From the NCBI RefSeq assembly GCF_032854445.1, contig NC_088307.1:10304017-10368016 (forward strand): 64,000 nt of DNA, given 5' to 3'. Numbering within the stretch: position 1 is the stretch's first letter; every line of letters starts with the position of its first letter. Positions 1 through 10,422 of the stretch are shown here, one piece after another. Under the pieces are notes generated by a model that did no database searches, was not told the origin of the DNA, and worked only from the letters and a program-made list of their open reading frames with translations. Source of the stretch: Liolophura sinensis (taxonomy: Eukaryota > Mollusca > Polyplacophora > Chitonida > Chitonidae). The translations under genes were made by a program, and so were the position numbers.

Positions 1-1258
1 CAAATACAAATATGTACATGTACGGTGTATATACCTCAGTTTTCTAAAGCTATATGTACATGTAGTGACAGAATACAGAAATATATGGGGTCAGTAATGC
101 TTAAATTGGGTGAGGCATCAGTGGCAAATACAAATATGTACATGTACGCTGTATTTACCTCAGTTTTCTAAAGCTATATGTACATGTAGTGACAGAATAC
201 AGAAATAGATGGTGTCAGTAACGCTTAAATTGGGTGAGGTATTAGTGGCAAATACAAATATGTACATGTATGCCGTATTTACCACAGTTTTCTAAAGCTA
301 TATGTACATGTAGTGACAGAATACAGAAATATTTGGTGTCAGTAATGCTTAAATTGGGTGAGGCATCAGTGGCAAATACAAATACGTACATGTATGCCGT
401 ATTTACCTCAGTTTTCTAAAGCTATATGTACATGTAGTGACAGAATACAGAAATAGATGGTGTCAGTAACGCTTAAATTGGGTGAGGTATCAGTGGCAAA
501 TACAAATATGTACATGTATGCTGTATTTACCACAGTTTTCTAAAGCTATATGTACATGTAGTGACAGAATACAGAAATATATGGTGTCAGTAATGCTTAA
601 ATTGGGTGAGGCATCAGTGGCAAATACAAATACGTACATGTATGCCGTATTTACCTCAGTTTTCTAAAGCTATATGTACATGTAGTGACAGAATACAGAA
701 ATAGATGGTGTCAGTAACGCTTAAATTGGGTGAGGTATCAGTGGCAAATACAAATATGTACATGTATGCTGTATTTACCTCAGTTTTCTAAAGCTATATG
801 TACATGTAGTGACAGAATACAGAAATAGATGGTGTCAGTAACGCTTAAATTGGGTGAGGTATCAGTGGCAAATACAAATATGTACATGTACGGGGTATTT
901 ACCTCAGTTTTCTAAAGCTATATGTACATGTAGTGACAAAATACAGAAATATATGGTGTCAGTAATGCTTAAATTGGGTGAGGCATCAGTGGTAAATACA
1001 AATATGTACATGTACGCTGTATTTACCTCAGTTTTTTAAAGCTATATGTACATGTAGTGACAGAATACAGAAATAGATGGTGTCAGTGACGTTTAAATTG
1101 GGTGAGGCATCAGTGGCAAATACAAACACGTACATGTATGCCGTATTTACCTCAGTTTTTTAAAGCTATATATACATGTAGTGACAGTATACAGAAATAT
1201 ATGGTGTCAGTGACGTTTAAATTTGGTGAGGTATCAGTGGTAAATAAAGATGGAAATA
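1..1258. repeat. 124-bp satellite array with 248-bp higher-order units
   Basis: About ten head-to-tail copies of a 124-bp unit. The landmark GTGGCAAATAC recurs at 121, 245, 369, 493, 617, 741, 865, 989 and 1113, always 124 bp apart, with a diverged last copy at 1237. Neighbouring units alternate between two variants (GGCATCAG with AGTAATGCTT, GGTATCAG with AGTAACGCTT), which makes a 248-bp dimer up to about 741. After that the alternation breaks. Each unit contains the palindrome TACATGTA twice. The array runs off the left edge. Short 61-codon open frames inside it are by-products of the repetition. Confidence 0.95.
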
Positions 1259-1534
1259 TATTGTCAGTACAAATTCTGTTAGCTGCTGACATTACTCATA
1301 CTTCAAATACTTTATGTTTCATATAAATGTAGCCTTTGCCTACATATAAGCTCCATGTAAATGCATACCAGCTGGACAAAATTTCTTGTTTTGAGTATAT
1401 GTGTCTAGCAAGAAGACTTTGATCCAAACATTATTGACATGGAAATCCCATGTTCAAATCCTGATGTCCTTAAAGGAAAAGACCTCTAAAAATCAAAGTA
1501 TGCATTACAAAATAGACCACTTAAAACTGTGCAT

Positions 1535-1930
1535 GAATTTTCTTTTATTTCTTTCTTTAGACTTTTGTGAAAGGATTTAAAGGTGTTTAAGCATTTTAAT
1601 TCTAAGATTAATTCTAAGCTTTATGGCCCATACTATCAGAGTTTGGAACTCTGATGTCACAAAAAGTTTTTCCAACTCTAATCATGACTCTTGACTGTTG
1701 GAATAAAGTTTTTTACCCACAAGAAAATGATTATTGAAACCATGTTCCCAGAAACTCCTTCCTTGTGGTGAACATCAGGAAAAACAGACAATGTGACGCC
1801 AGCTTTCCCAGATACCGCCAGTATGGCTTATTAAACCCATCATAGTATTGAAATATTTGAATGCCTTTTAATACTCTCGAAAAAAATCTGGAAAAAAAAA
1901 TGAAGGTATTTTTATGCATAGTTTTTCAGT
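1535..1930. mobile_element. Hairpin-type non-autonomous DNA element
   Basis: The left arm (about 1535-1690) and right arm (about 1700-1930) are imperfect reverse complements: AAAACTGTGCATGAAT on the left answers ATTTTTATGCATAGTTTTT on the right, and the inner arms match too. A related half-copy lies at 18720-18885. It has no coding capacity. This fits a foldback or MITE-like element. Ends and target-site duplication are not resolved. Confidence 0.5.
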
Positions 1931-2955
1931 TGTTTGTATGGTGAACCTCATTTCATATTTTAGCCTTCTTTTACTTTGATATTGGTCAATGAGGTACATT
2001 TACTTGTATATGTAGCTTCATTGACAGTCTAGTCACAAAAGTGCATCTATTTTCCCCAGCTGTTGTTGTTGGCTTCTGTTTTTTTGAAATACTATACGTA
2101 TAATACACAATCAAGCACAGTGAGTCATAACGACATATTAAACACATGGCACACCCACAGCTGTGCAGGTGCTATTGCACTGCAGTTATTGTTCTGTAAA
2201 ATACATCTAGAAAACCAGGGATACATGGCATGGATGGTCATGAAATTGATCAGGCTATGATCAGATGATTTGATATTTACTGTTATAGTGTATAGGGTTT
2301 TATTTACTTGTGTACATTTACGGCCTGCCCTATGTTTATACTCTTTGGTGAAGTCTGCATTGATGTGCTCATGTAAATGTATGTGTAATTGTAGGCCTTT
2401 AATCACCAACGGATGGTAATAATGAGATTAATACATGTGAATTTAAATATGTAAAATAGGTATGAGCAGAATGGAAATCCTGAAGGTTTTTTGAAAATTT
2501 TTTTGTCTTTGTCATGTTTGTGGTTCATTTGAACTGACTAAGGCATTTTGCATGCTAGTGCCACCCCTAATAAGCTTCTGACCAGTGATATTGCACATTT
2601 GAATCTTGCTTTCATTTGCTTCACTGTGGCTTTAAGTCAGGAGGTTAGTCAGGTTTTTGGTAAATATACCTTTCCAAACTGTCAATCAAGAACACGCAGT
2701 TGACCAATCATAAGCAGGTGTGCAAATAGGTCAACTGGATGTCCCACATATTGGTTACAGATGTTCAATCTTTTTGTGATGTCACAAAACGTCACAATTG
2801 CTTTCACAGGGAATGGAATGGAATGAAAAGTAAAGTTGTCACGAGAACGGGTGGTTGGACATAGGACGTGTTGGATCCATCCTTTGTGATGGTACAGTGT
2901 ATATATCCTCTGGGTTTCTGCCGCCATTAATAAACCTGTAGACAAGCTTGACCTT
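1931..2955. other. Non-coding stretch, nothing recognised
   Basis: AT-rich sequence with only short open frames of non-protein-like composition. I see no exon with a good acceptor and donor, and no repeat matching elsewhere in the window. Confidence 0.5.
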
Positions 2956-2959
2956 GAGA

Positions 2960-3675
2960 GGGATGCATGCAGCTTTGAGAAGCCCCTGAGTATGCATGTA
3001 TTCAGGGATGCGCGCTGCTTTGAGAAGCCCCTGAGTGTGCATGTATTAATTGATGTGCACTGCTTTGAGAAGCCCTTGAGTGTGCATGTATTCAGGGATG
3101 TGCGCTGCTTTGTGATGCCCCTGAGTGTGCATGTATTTAGGGATACGCACTGCTTTGAGAAGCCCTTGAGTGTGCATGTATTCAGGGATGTGCGCTGCTT
3201 TGTGATGCCCCTGAGTGTGCATGTATTTAGGGATACGCACTGCTTTGAGAAGCCCTTGAGTGTGCATGTATTCAGGGATGCGTACTGCTTTGAGAAGCCC
3301 CAGAGTGTGCATGTATTCAGGGATGTGCGCTGCTTTGTGATGCCCCTGAGTGTGCATGTATTTAGGGATACGCACTGCTTTGAGAAGCCCTTGAGTGTGC
3401 ATGTATTCAGGGATGTGCGCTGCTTTGTGATGCCCCTGAGTGTGCATGTATTTAGGGATACGCACTGCTTTGAGAAGCCCTTGAGTGTGCATGTATTCAG
3501 GGATGCGTACTGCTTTGAGAAGCCCCAGAGTGTGCATGTATTCAGGGATGCACGATGCTTTGAGAAGCCCCTGAATGTGCATGTGTTCAGGGATGCGCAC
3601 TGCTTTGAGAAGCCCCTGAGTGTGCCTGTATTCAGGGATGTGCACTGCTTTCAGAAGCCCCTGAGTGTCAGAGAA
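2960..3675. repeat. 45-bp minisatellite, open in frame on both strands
   Basis: About sixteen copies of a 45-bp unit of the type TGCTTTGAGAAGCCCCTGAG followed by TGTGCATGTATTCAGGGATG. Two unit types alternate (TTTGAGAAGCCC and TTTGTGATGCCC). A block of five units (about 225 bp) occurs twice in a row, around 3090-3540. The period is 15 codons and the unit has no stop in one frame of each strand, so frames of 255 codons (+) and 217 codons (-) appear. The plus frame runs into a SINE tail and ends there. I read it as a non-coding minisatellite. Confidence 0.9.
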
Positions 3676-3776
3676 ATCTTTCCGGTTTTCTCCCACCATA
3701 ATCCTGGCCGCCGTGGTAGAAGTGAAACATTTCTACGGCGTAAAACATCACTCAAATAAATAAAATAAATAAATAA
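3676..3776 (+). mobile_element. SINE family 1, 3' fragment
   Basis: Only the conserved 3' domain remains (TCTCCCACCATAATCCTGG, the GTGAAACATT block, GGCGTAAAACA), ending in an AATAAATAAAT tail. It abuts the last unit of the 45-bp array, so the array may have grown next to or out of this insertion. Confidence 0.85.
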
Positions 3777-4354
3777 CTACATGTACAACCTGATAGCCTT
3801 TTCATTTATGTTTTATTTCCCCAGAGGGATAAAGTTGAAGTAGCAGAGATGATTAGTTTTGGTATTGTCTGTCTTCTGATAAAGATCGACTCTCAACTGA
3901 CCTGCATTAAATGACAGTTTCTGTATTTGCCATTATGCTAAATAAGAAATGAAGCATTAAGCCAGAATCGTTCATTAATTAAGATGTAAACAATTACAAA
4001 TTCGAAAGTTAACTCACTTTCATTAGGCAGTAGTGTAAACAAGAGCAGTGTAACCTTATGCTATTGTCACGCCAAAGTAGTTCTCAAAACGTTCTACAAT
4101 GTCTAAAAAAGTTCATAAAATGGACTGTGGTCGGCTCAGAATGTGTAACTTTGGCCAAATGATGTTGGGTCTGTCTGCGAACAGGATGAACAATGGATGC
4201 CCGACTGCACCATTGTCATAACATGCCCCTAATAGGATCGCAGTATGGCAGTTCCGCTCGTTGCGTCCATCTCGTTTTAAGTATGTTGTCACTCTGTCTA
4301 ATTGCAGAACGTGATGGCCGTCAGAAAATTTTGAGCAGGCTCAAAGTTTGAGAG
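3777..4354. other. Non-coding stretch
   Basis: No exon, RNA gene or repeat recognised. Confidence 0.4.
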
Positions 4355-4492
4355 CACCCTTCCTGTCTGAGCAACCTGCGGATGGTTGTGGGTTTCCCCC
4401 GGGCTCTGCCTGGTTTTCACCCACCATAATGCATCGTATAAGTGAAATATTCTTGAGTACGGCGTAAAACACCAATCAAATAAATAAATTCC
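4355..4492 (+). mobile_element. SINE family 1, 5'-truncated
   Basis: Starts at the CAACCTGCGGATGGTTGTGG block and runs through CACCCACCATAATGC and TATAAGTGAAATATTCTTG to the AATAAATAAA tail. The tRNA-like head is absent. Confidence 0.9.
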
Positions 4493-4734
4493 TGTCTGAG
4501 CCCATGCATTAAGTTCGTATAAAGGCCGTAAAAAATTTCTGCAATGTCCACTCCATTCACACACAGTTTGAGCCCCTTCGCATTCAATTTTAAGAAAGTA
4601 GTGAGAATTTGTTTGGTGTGATGGGCGTAATAGGTGCAACATCCTGCAAAACTTCTCAGTATGTAGGGTCTCATGTCACCTTTCATGCAGTTCCCTCATT
4701 ATACAGTGGATATCCCATCTTAAAAGATTCATGA

Positions 4735-5307
4735 TGAGTGCTGGCTTGTTACGGAGACTATAGACACTAAAATTTCTAATTTTTGGCCTCTGCTATACAA
4801 ACTAGAGCTTTTAACATTTGTGAGATAAGTGTGTGTGTAACACTTTAAAAGAAAGGACAACAAATAGTATGACCTTAGATATTTAGGAAGAGGGATAAAA
4901 ATGGATCTAACGGGTCACATTTTTTTCTGATGCATTTCGTAATTCTATAAATCAACTTCTAATAAAGGAATTCTTGTGGGACCATTTTAGAGCAGCCCAA
5001 AACAACAATGGCACGTCACTTTTACCCTGCACTTGTAGGGTACATACTTGTATGGTTCGGTGACATAAACAGAAACAGCTGCGGCCTGGGGTTATAGAAA
5101 TAACTTGCGCCTGATTGGCTAAAACTGATAACATTGCGTCGCTTTGACTTTATTGCTTCCTGTGAACTACGATATCTCGGTTGTGCAGCATCACAAAAAT
5201 AAAAAGTTATGTTTTTAACTTCCTGTGGAATACTTTTTTTTTTTTTAACTTCCTGTGGTATACTTTATTGATGCATATACACATTTGATCTGGTGTTGTC
5301 TTGTTTT
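4735..5307 (+). repeat. Dispersed repeat, copy 1 of a ~570-bp family
   Basis: Shares ordered blocks with 16480-17095: AAATCAACTTCTAAT against AAATCAACTTTTAAT, TGATTGGCTAAAACTGATAA against TGATTGATTAAAATTGATAA, the CACAAAAATAAAAAGTTA block, and AACTTCCTGTGG...ATACTTTATTG up to GTGTTGTCTT. A fragment in reverse orientation lies near 60118-60180. No coding capacity is visible, so it is probably a non-autonomous transposon. Confidence 0.65.
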
Positions 5308-5954
5308 AATACGGACTTGATAGAGGTCTTTCAGTTTATTGTGGATGAGCTTTCAAGGTACATCTGTGTAAAGGAAGGAGAATTAATGATCTTCCAGCCC
5401 TGGAAGTTTGGTTGATTCAGGTGTGTATTTAATTTGAGGACATGTAAAGGTGATTCTTTCAGTTGACCTTAAGTCAGTGGTCATCCCTTCAAGCCGTGTA
5501 CCTGTGTTTGTGTTACCTGAGGAAAGGATTAGCTGACCAAACACCTATCACCTGAGCATTAATTACTGGTACTAGTAACCTCTAAAGGAGGCTCTGTTAA
5601 GATACATGGTATGTTTTGTGGTGGGTACCTTGCTTGTCGATATGTGTTTATGTGTGGGTATATGTACATGTATGTAACAGGCCTTGAAAGTTTGAAAAAC
5701 AGATCATTTTAGGACATATCATAGAAAGTACATATACTTCATTTTTCAGTTTTTGATTAATCTCAGGAAGGATTGCACTCAAGCTGAATGAGCGTAAGTG
5801 GCTGGGACATTATCAGTATAGGGTTCAAACCCAGCCTTGGACATTTTTGCTTCCTCACTGTTCATTGATCACAGTGACAATAAATGGGGGGGGGGGGGTC
5901 AGTCCAGTTTTCGTAGGAAAAATATGTACATGTCACATGTGCAAAAGTTGGTAA
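5308..5954. other. Non-coding stretch
   Basis: No exon found. A tRNA B-box-like motif (GGGTTCAAACCCAGCC, near 5820) may be a decayed SINE head. A run of Gs lies at about 5887. Confidence 0.4.
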
Positions 5955-6078
5955 CTTGCTAAATGTTGGTAGTTTTCCTTCAGCACTCCCACCATGATGC
6001 TGGCCGACGTCGTATAGGTGAAATAATCTTGAGTTCGGTGTAAAACTCCAATCAGATAAATAAATAAATAAATAATTT
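5955..6078 (+). mobile_element. SINE family 1, diverged 3' half
   Basis: CTCCCACCATGATGCTGGCC, then GTCGTATAGGTGAAATAATC and a GTGTAAAACTCCAATCAGA end with an (AAAT)n tail. Several substitutions mark it as an older copy. Confidence 0.85.
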
Positions 6079-6740
6079 CTGGACTGACTGCTTAGGTCGG
6101 AGGAAAACTCTAATAAGATAGTCAGTACTATGTTTACATCCAAAGAACAAGTTAAGAAAATGTTTTGTACTTTTATAAGTATTTTCACATCATAAACTCG
6201 ATGTTAAGAAATAAAAATCTAGCGAAAAATTATAAACCTTACATACGTGTATATGTCTCTCTGGGTTAATTACATGCGATATACCTGTATACTGTAAGTT
6301 TAAATTCATTACTATTTTCAGGTCATTGAGAACAGAAAAAACAAGAGTACATGTAGATTTCCCCTCAAAGGCACACATACCTTTCTGTGAACCTATTCGT
6401 TAGCTCTCCGGTACAAGTAGATGTAGCTCAGGTAAACGCTAATACTCGTTATTACACCTGCGATTCAGGCCATGAGTGGTGGGGCAGTAATCGATCAATA
6501 CTCGTCCCACCTCACCCCTCATTTCCTCTGGCTTCACGGCCATTTAACAGCATCTTGCATTGATCGGCAATAAACTGTAGGCCAGGCAGGATAAAATATT
6601 TGTTTCCATCTGGTATTTTTATAATACGTATTGATATTCTACCTTGGTGTAGCCATTTCTACAACAAAATCATGTGAGGTTTGTTGAGGTGTCACACAAT
6701 TGTACGCTGCTGTATTTTATTGCTTTTTTTTCCCTTGAAG

Positions 6741-6827
6741 ATGAATGGCCCTATTTTAAGCCACGAATCCTGTTTGATTTTTACCGACAGTTACAGCGTA
6801 TCAGCAATAATTTTGTTGCCTTCACAG
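6741..6827 (+). CDS. Candidate upstream exon of the PDZ gene (speculative)
   Basis: An 87-nt open segment with a pyrimidine-rich tract ending in AAG just before an ATG, and a good donor (CACAG then GTAAAT). Read from that ATG it encodes 29 residues beginning MNGPILSH and ends in phase 0, which fits the phase-0 acceptor of the exon at 9507. The other frame is also open, so coding status is not established. Only splice-signal quality and phase support it. Confidence 0.18.
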
Positions 6828-7337
6828 GTAAATGCTCAGGTAACCGTACACTTTTTAATTTTTCCCTTAATAACTTTTCATTGGCTCTATCAAACCACTC
6901 AAGAAAACCATGGTTACCAGTACACTTCTTACATAAGTAAGAGCTTACATGTGTAGAACTCGATGCTGTTTACAGTTATGCCCTTTAACAAACATTTATT
7001 TGCCTTGATTTGCTTTCATTACCATTTTTGTTCTGGTAATGTACAAATGTTGTTTGGTATTATTAGTGCATAGAATTTCTCAAACCCCGTTTTTATCTTG
7101 AGGTTTATTTGCCGTAACATTTGGCCATGCCTGAAAACTGTGCTGTTCTGTTATAGTATCAGAATCGTCAGTAGGATTTTCTGGGGACAGGTAAGAACAG
7201 GTTTAGCCTACTTTACATATCTTCTAAATCTTTTTGTGGATAAAAATGTTAACCAGCTGTACAACATCAAAAATGTTATATTATTGGCCTGTACCATACT
7301 ATTTATTTGAAAGAGTTTCCCTATAAGTACCAGGATC
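6828..7337. other. Non-coding stretch
   Basis: No supported exon or repeat. Confidence 0.35.
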
Positions 7338-7566
7338 AGGATATTTATTTATTTATTTGGTTGGTGTTTTACGGCGTATTCAAGAATATTTCACTTATAC
7401 AACGGCGGCCAGCATTATGGTGGGTGGGAACCATGCAGAGCCCTGGGGAAACTGACAACCATCCGCAGGTTGCTGCCAGACCTTCCCATGTACGGCCAGA
7501 GAGGAAGCCAGCGTGAGCTGGACTTGAACTCACAGCGACCGTATAGGTGAGAGGCTTCTGGGGGAT
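7338..7566 (-). mobile_element. SINE family 1, nearly complete
   Basis: Tail (TTTATTTATTTGG) on the left, then GGTGTTTTACGGCGTATTC, the GGCCAGCATTATGGTGGG block and the B-box region GGACTTGAACTCACAGCGAC. The A-box end of the tRNA-like head is missing. Confidence 0.92.
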
Positions 7567-8315
7567 CAGGATATGTATCCGTGAATTAACATGTATGTGT
7601 AAGTATATATGTACATACAGAAATGTTAAGTTTAATTGCAGTGTGTTTATAGAGTTGTCTAAAAGCATGGTGTTGTCACATCATATCAGTATTACACATA
7701 GTATGGAGCTCTGTTTTCTAATCTTGAAATTTAGGCCTCTGGACTGCGAGGCAATCTTGTGTTAATCATTAAATTTGGTATGTTCCATTCCATTGTTTTA
7801 GCTGAAATTTGCTACACAGTATAAACTTACATGAAGCCACAATTTATGTTGTTAGACTTGGTTACATCGGAAATAATAATTTTAAAGTGAGTTTAAATTT
7901 TCACAAATCATGATCCCGGGGCCAGAAGTTTTAGCATGCATGCACTCTGATCTTTGACACACATTTATACCAAATCATTATTGAAAATATTTTTGCTGGG
8001 CATTACTGGTGCAACCCTCCAAAAAAGAACCCCATTCTACCTGTCTTTATCAGGGTTTTGATTACAACATTTTTCACTAAATGTTCTTTTTTCGTTAGCC
8101 AGAATAATAAAAAAATTCCCTACCAACCTACTCTGTTTTTTGATAATAGGGTCTGGTTATGTCAGCAAATAATTTTGGAAGGCTGACTTGTTGTACTGCT
8201 TTCAGGAATGGACCATTTCCATATAAAACTGATGTACCATTTCATTACGTTAAAGATATGACCTGCACATTACAACAGAATAATCACAAGTTTGCATGAA
8301 CATGTATGTCTAATA
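7567..8315. other. Non-coding stretch
   Basis: AT-rich with short open frames only; nothing recognised. Confidence 0.4.
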
Positions 8316-8575
8316 TATGTATCTAATTTGAGCACATTGAACATTATGCAGGGATACATCTATCTAATTTGAGCACGTTAAACGTTTTGCAGGGATATAT
8401 GTATCTAATTTGAGCACATTCAGCATTATGCAGGGATACATGTACATGTATCTAATTTGAGCACATCCAACATTGTTCAGGGATATATGTATCTAATTTC
8501 AGCATTATGCAGGGATGTGTGTATCTAATTTGAGCAAATTCAACATTATGCAGGGATATATGTATCTAATTTGCT
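8316..8575. repeat. Degenerate ~40-48 bp tandem repeat
   Basis: About six copies of a unit containing ATCTAATTTGAGCACATT and TATGCAGGGATA. Spacing is uneven (about 40 to 48 bp), so this is an old or unstable array. Confidence 0.8.
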
Positions 8576-8645
8576 GCCAGACAATTTGCTGCCACATATG
8601 GCCGGAGAGGAAGCCAGTATGAGCTGGACTTGAACTCACAGCCAC
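8576..8645 (-). mobile_element. SINE family 1, head fragment
   Basis: Only GGCCGGAGAGGAAGCCAG through GGACTTGAACTCACAGCC remains, directly after the tandem array. Confidence 0.75.
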
Positions 8646-8821
8646 GGAAGTCCCCTTATGTATACATAGCTAAAGAATATACATGTAGTTGAAAGCATAT
8701 GTACAGTGTATTTTTGGTGGCCCATTTGAAACAGAAATTTCAGGTTAAGTCAGACAAGTTTTTTGTGTGACCAGTTTCAGTTTGCATGTGCATGTACATG
8801 TGAATAGACACAAAGTAGTTT

Positions 8822-8972
8822 AGTGCCTGAGGTGGTTAGAGCGCCATGCGGGGAGATCTGCCAACAACTTACAGATTGTCGTTGGTTTTCCCCAAGCTCC
8901 CACCATAATGCTGGCCGAAGGCATATGTTAAGTGAAATATTCTTGAGTACAGCGTAAACACCAATCAAATTA
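8822..8972 (+). mobile_element. SINE family 1, internally deleted
   Basis: Remnants of the head (TGGTTAGAGCGCCATG), then the GTTTTCCCC / CTCCCACCATAATGCTGG block, GTGAAATATTCTTGAGTACA and CACCAATCAAAT. Confidence 0.8.
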
Positions 8973-9002
8973 TTACCCTTAAGTTCATGTCACTGGAATG
9001 TT

Positions 9003-9390
9003 ATTCAGCCAAGCAGGTTGTGGTGCAGTGGTTAAGATGTTCTAATTAAGGTCTTCTAATCGCTGTAACAGACAAGGTGTGGCGTTGATGATCTTCGATC
9101 CTTTCCTGTGATGTGTATTTTGTGAATTTCCCTTCTCTCGCTGCTTGTTTAGCCTGAATGACAATATTAGAGGGGTCGATGACACTCCTGGGGCAATTTG
9201 CATAGTCCATTATAAAGGTTTATGGAAGAGCTTTTGTCTTTCGCAAGTACATGTGCATATGTCTCTGTCACGCATCCATCAGTAGCTTCCCAGGGCTCTG
9301 TGCTTTACCCAGGGGACTCAAGTTCCTCCACGTATAAAACTCAGAGAGGCCATTATTAAAACACATGTATGACGTTAAACAGTAAGGAAA
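9003..9390 (+). mobile_element. Possible SINE of a fourth family
   Basis: A tRNA A-box-like start (GTGGTGCAGTGGTTAAGATG), a middle with GACACTCCTGGGGCAA, and a 3' end reading GAGGCCATTATTAAAACAC and GACGTTAAACAGTAAGG. The last block recalls the GTTAAAC ends of the other SINEs here. It has one copy in this window, so the family assignment is inference. Confidence 0.35.
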
Positions 9391-9506
9391 TACGTGAAGA
9401 ATGAAATATTAGGTCAGTGAAACTCTACCACTGAGAAATTTGTGATGCTTAAGACTGGTGAAAAAAAGTGAAGTACATGCAAGCCTTTGTCTTTGATTTG
9501 TTACAG

Positions 9507-10422
9507 ATACGTGCAGACAGGAGATTAGGAGATCTGAGCAGCAGTTACCCACGCCTACAGACTTCTTTCTACCGTGAGCTTCGGAAAAAGTACCCCATTG
9601 CCTTTCAGAGGTTTCCAGAGGAGGACACGCTTAGCAACGGTGAACGCCATCAGAGAATGGTGTAAGGGATGGTCATCAGCGTGACACAACAACGGCGGGG
9701 ACTCCAGCCTCAGAAGATGGTGACCTAAGGAAACGTAACACCCCGAATGAAACGGGTGGGAAACATGCGGCGATGTCGGTAAAAGAAAAATTGCATATGA
9801 ATTCCAGGTCTATCCATAGCCTTCTTCACCAAGACATGCCTTTTGAAAACTTGAAAACCGGAGACTCACGCTTATCTAAATCTGACAAAAAACAGAGACG
9901 ACCATTGATAGGAGGCGATGAATTCTGCAATGGTGGCTTGAAAGATTCATCCAGTGCGATGGATTTACGGGAGAGAATTGCACAAAACAATGCCCAGCTT
10001 AAGGTGTATCGCTCTAAACTCGAACATTCGATAAAACTGAGTGAAAAACCTGATAGATTCACCATCAAGGCAGATGTGCATGATGTGGATAAATATGTAG
10101 AGAGGAAAGCAATGACAACAACTCCGGCACACAAGAGTTCCCCAATCAGGGGAGGTAACTCTGATGTGGTCAGCCTTGAGTCCCCTCCAGACAGTGCTAT
10201 AGACATGGACAGTGCCTCTCTGCAGTCTATCATGTCAGGACTGACTGATCACGGCCACACCAATCATTTCCTTTTGCCGGCAGTGGATAATCTTGATCCC
10301 ATCATTGACGCCCAATGGGAGAGTGACTTCGGACACACGGAAGGGGAGTCCGACAGTTGCCACAAAAGCCAAGACGTAATCCTGGAGATGCAACCGTTGA
10401 CAATGGAACTTCTTAAGGGTGG
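9507..10422 (+). CDS. PDZ gene exon: N-terminal disordered region
   Basis: Acceptor TTGTTACAG. The first frame reads IRADRRLGDLSSSYPRLQ and stops at 9663-9665. From 9644 another frame is open all the way to 10422 (TPSENGVRDGHQ onward, later LRERIAQNNAQLKVYRSKLE). One missing base near 9641-9662 would reconcile the two. The donor after 10422 (GGTGG then GTTTTT) is weak, but it is the one that matches the phase of the next exon. A stronger-looking donor at 10419 would put the next exon out of frame. Confidence 0.7.

Noticed and set aside
1-1326. CRISPR-like array
   Set aside because: Units are contiguous and near-identical with no variable spacers; this is a satellite in an animal genome.
2992-3759. 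255-codon plus-strand frame of 15-residue repeats
   Set aside because: It follows from a 45-bp period without stops. The antisense strand is equally open, and the frame ends inside a SINE tail.
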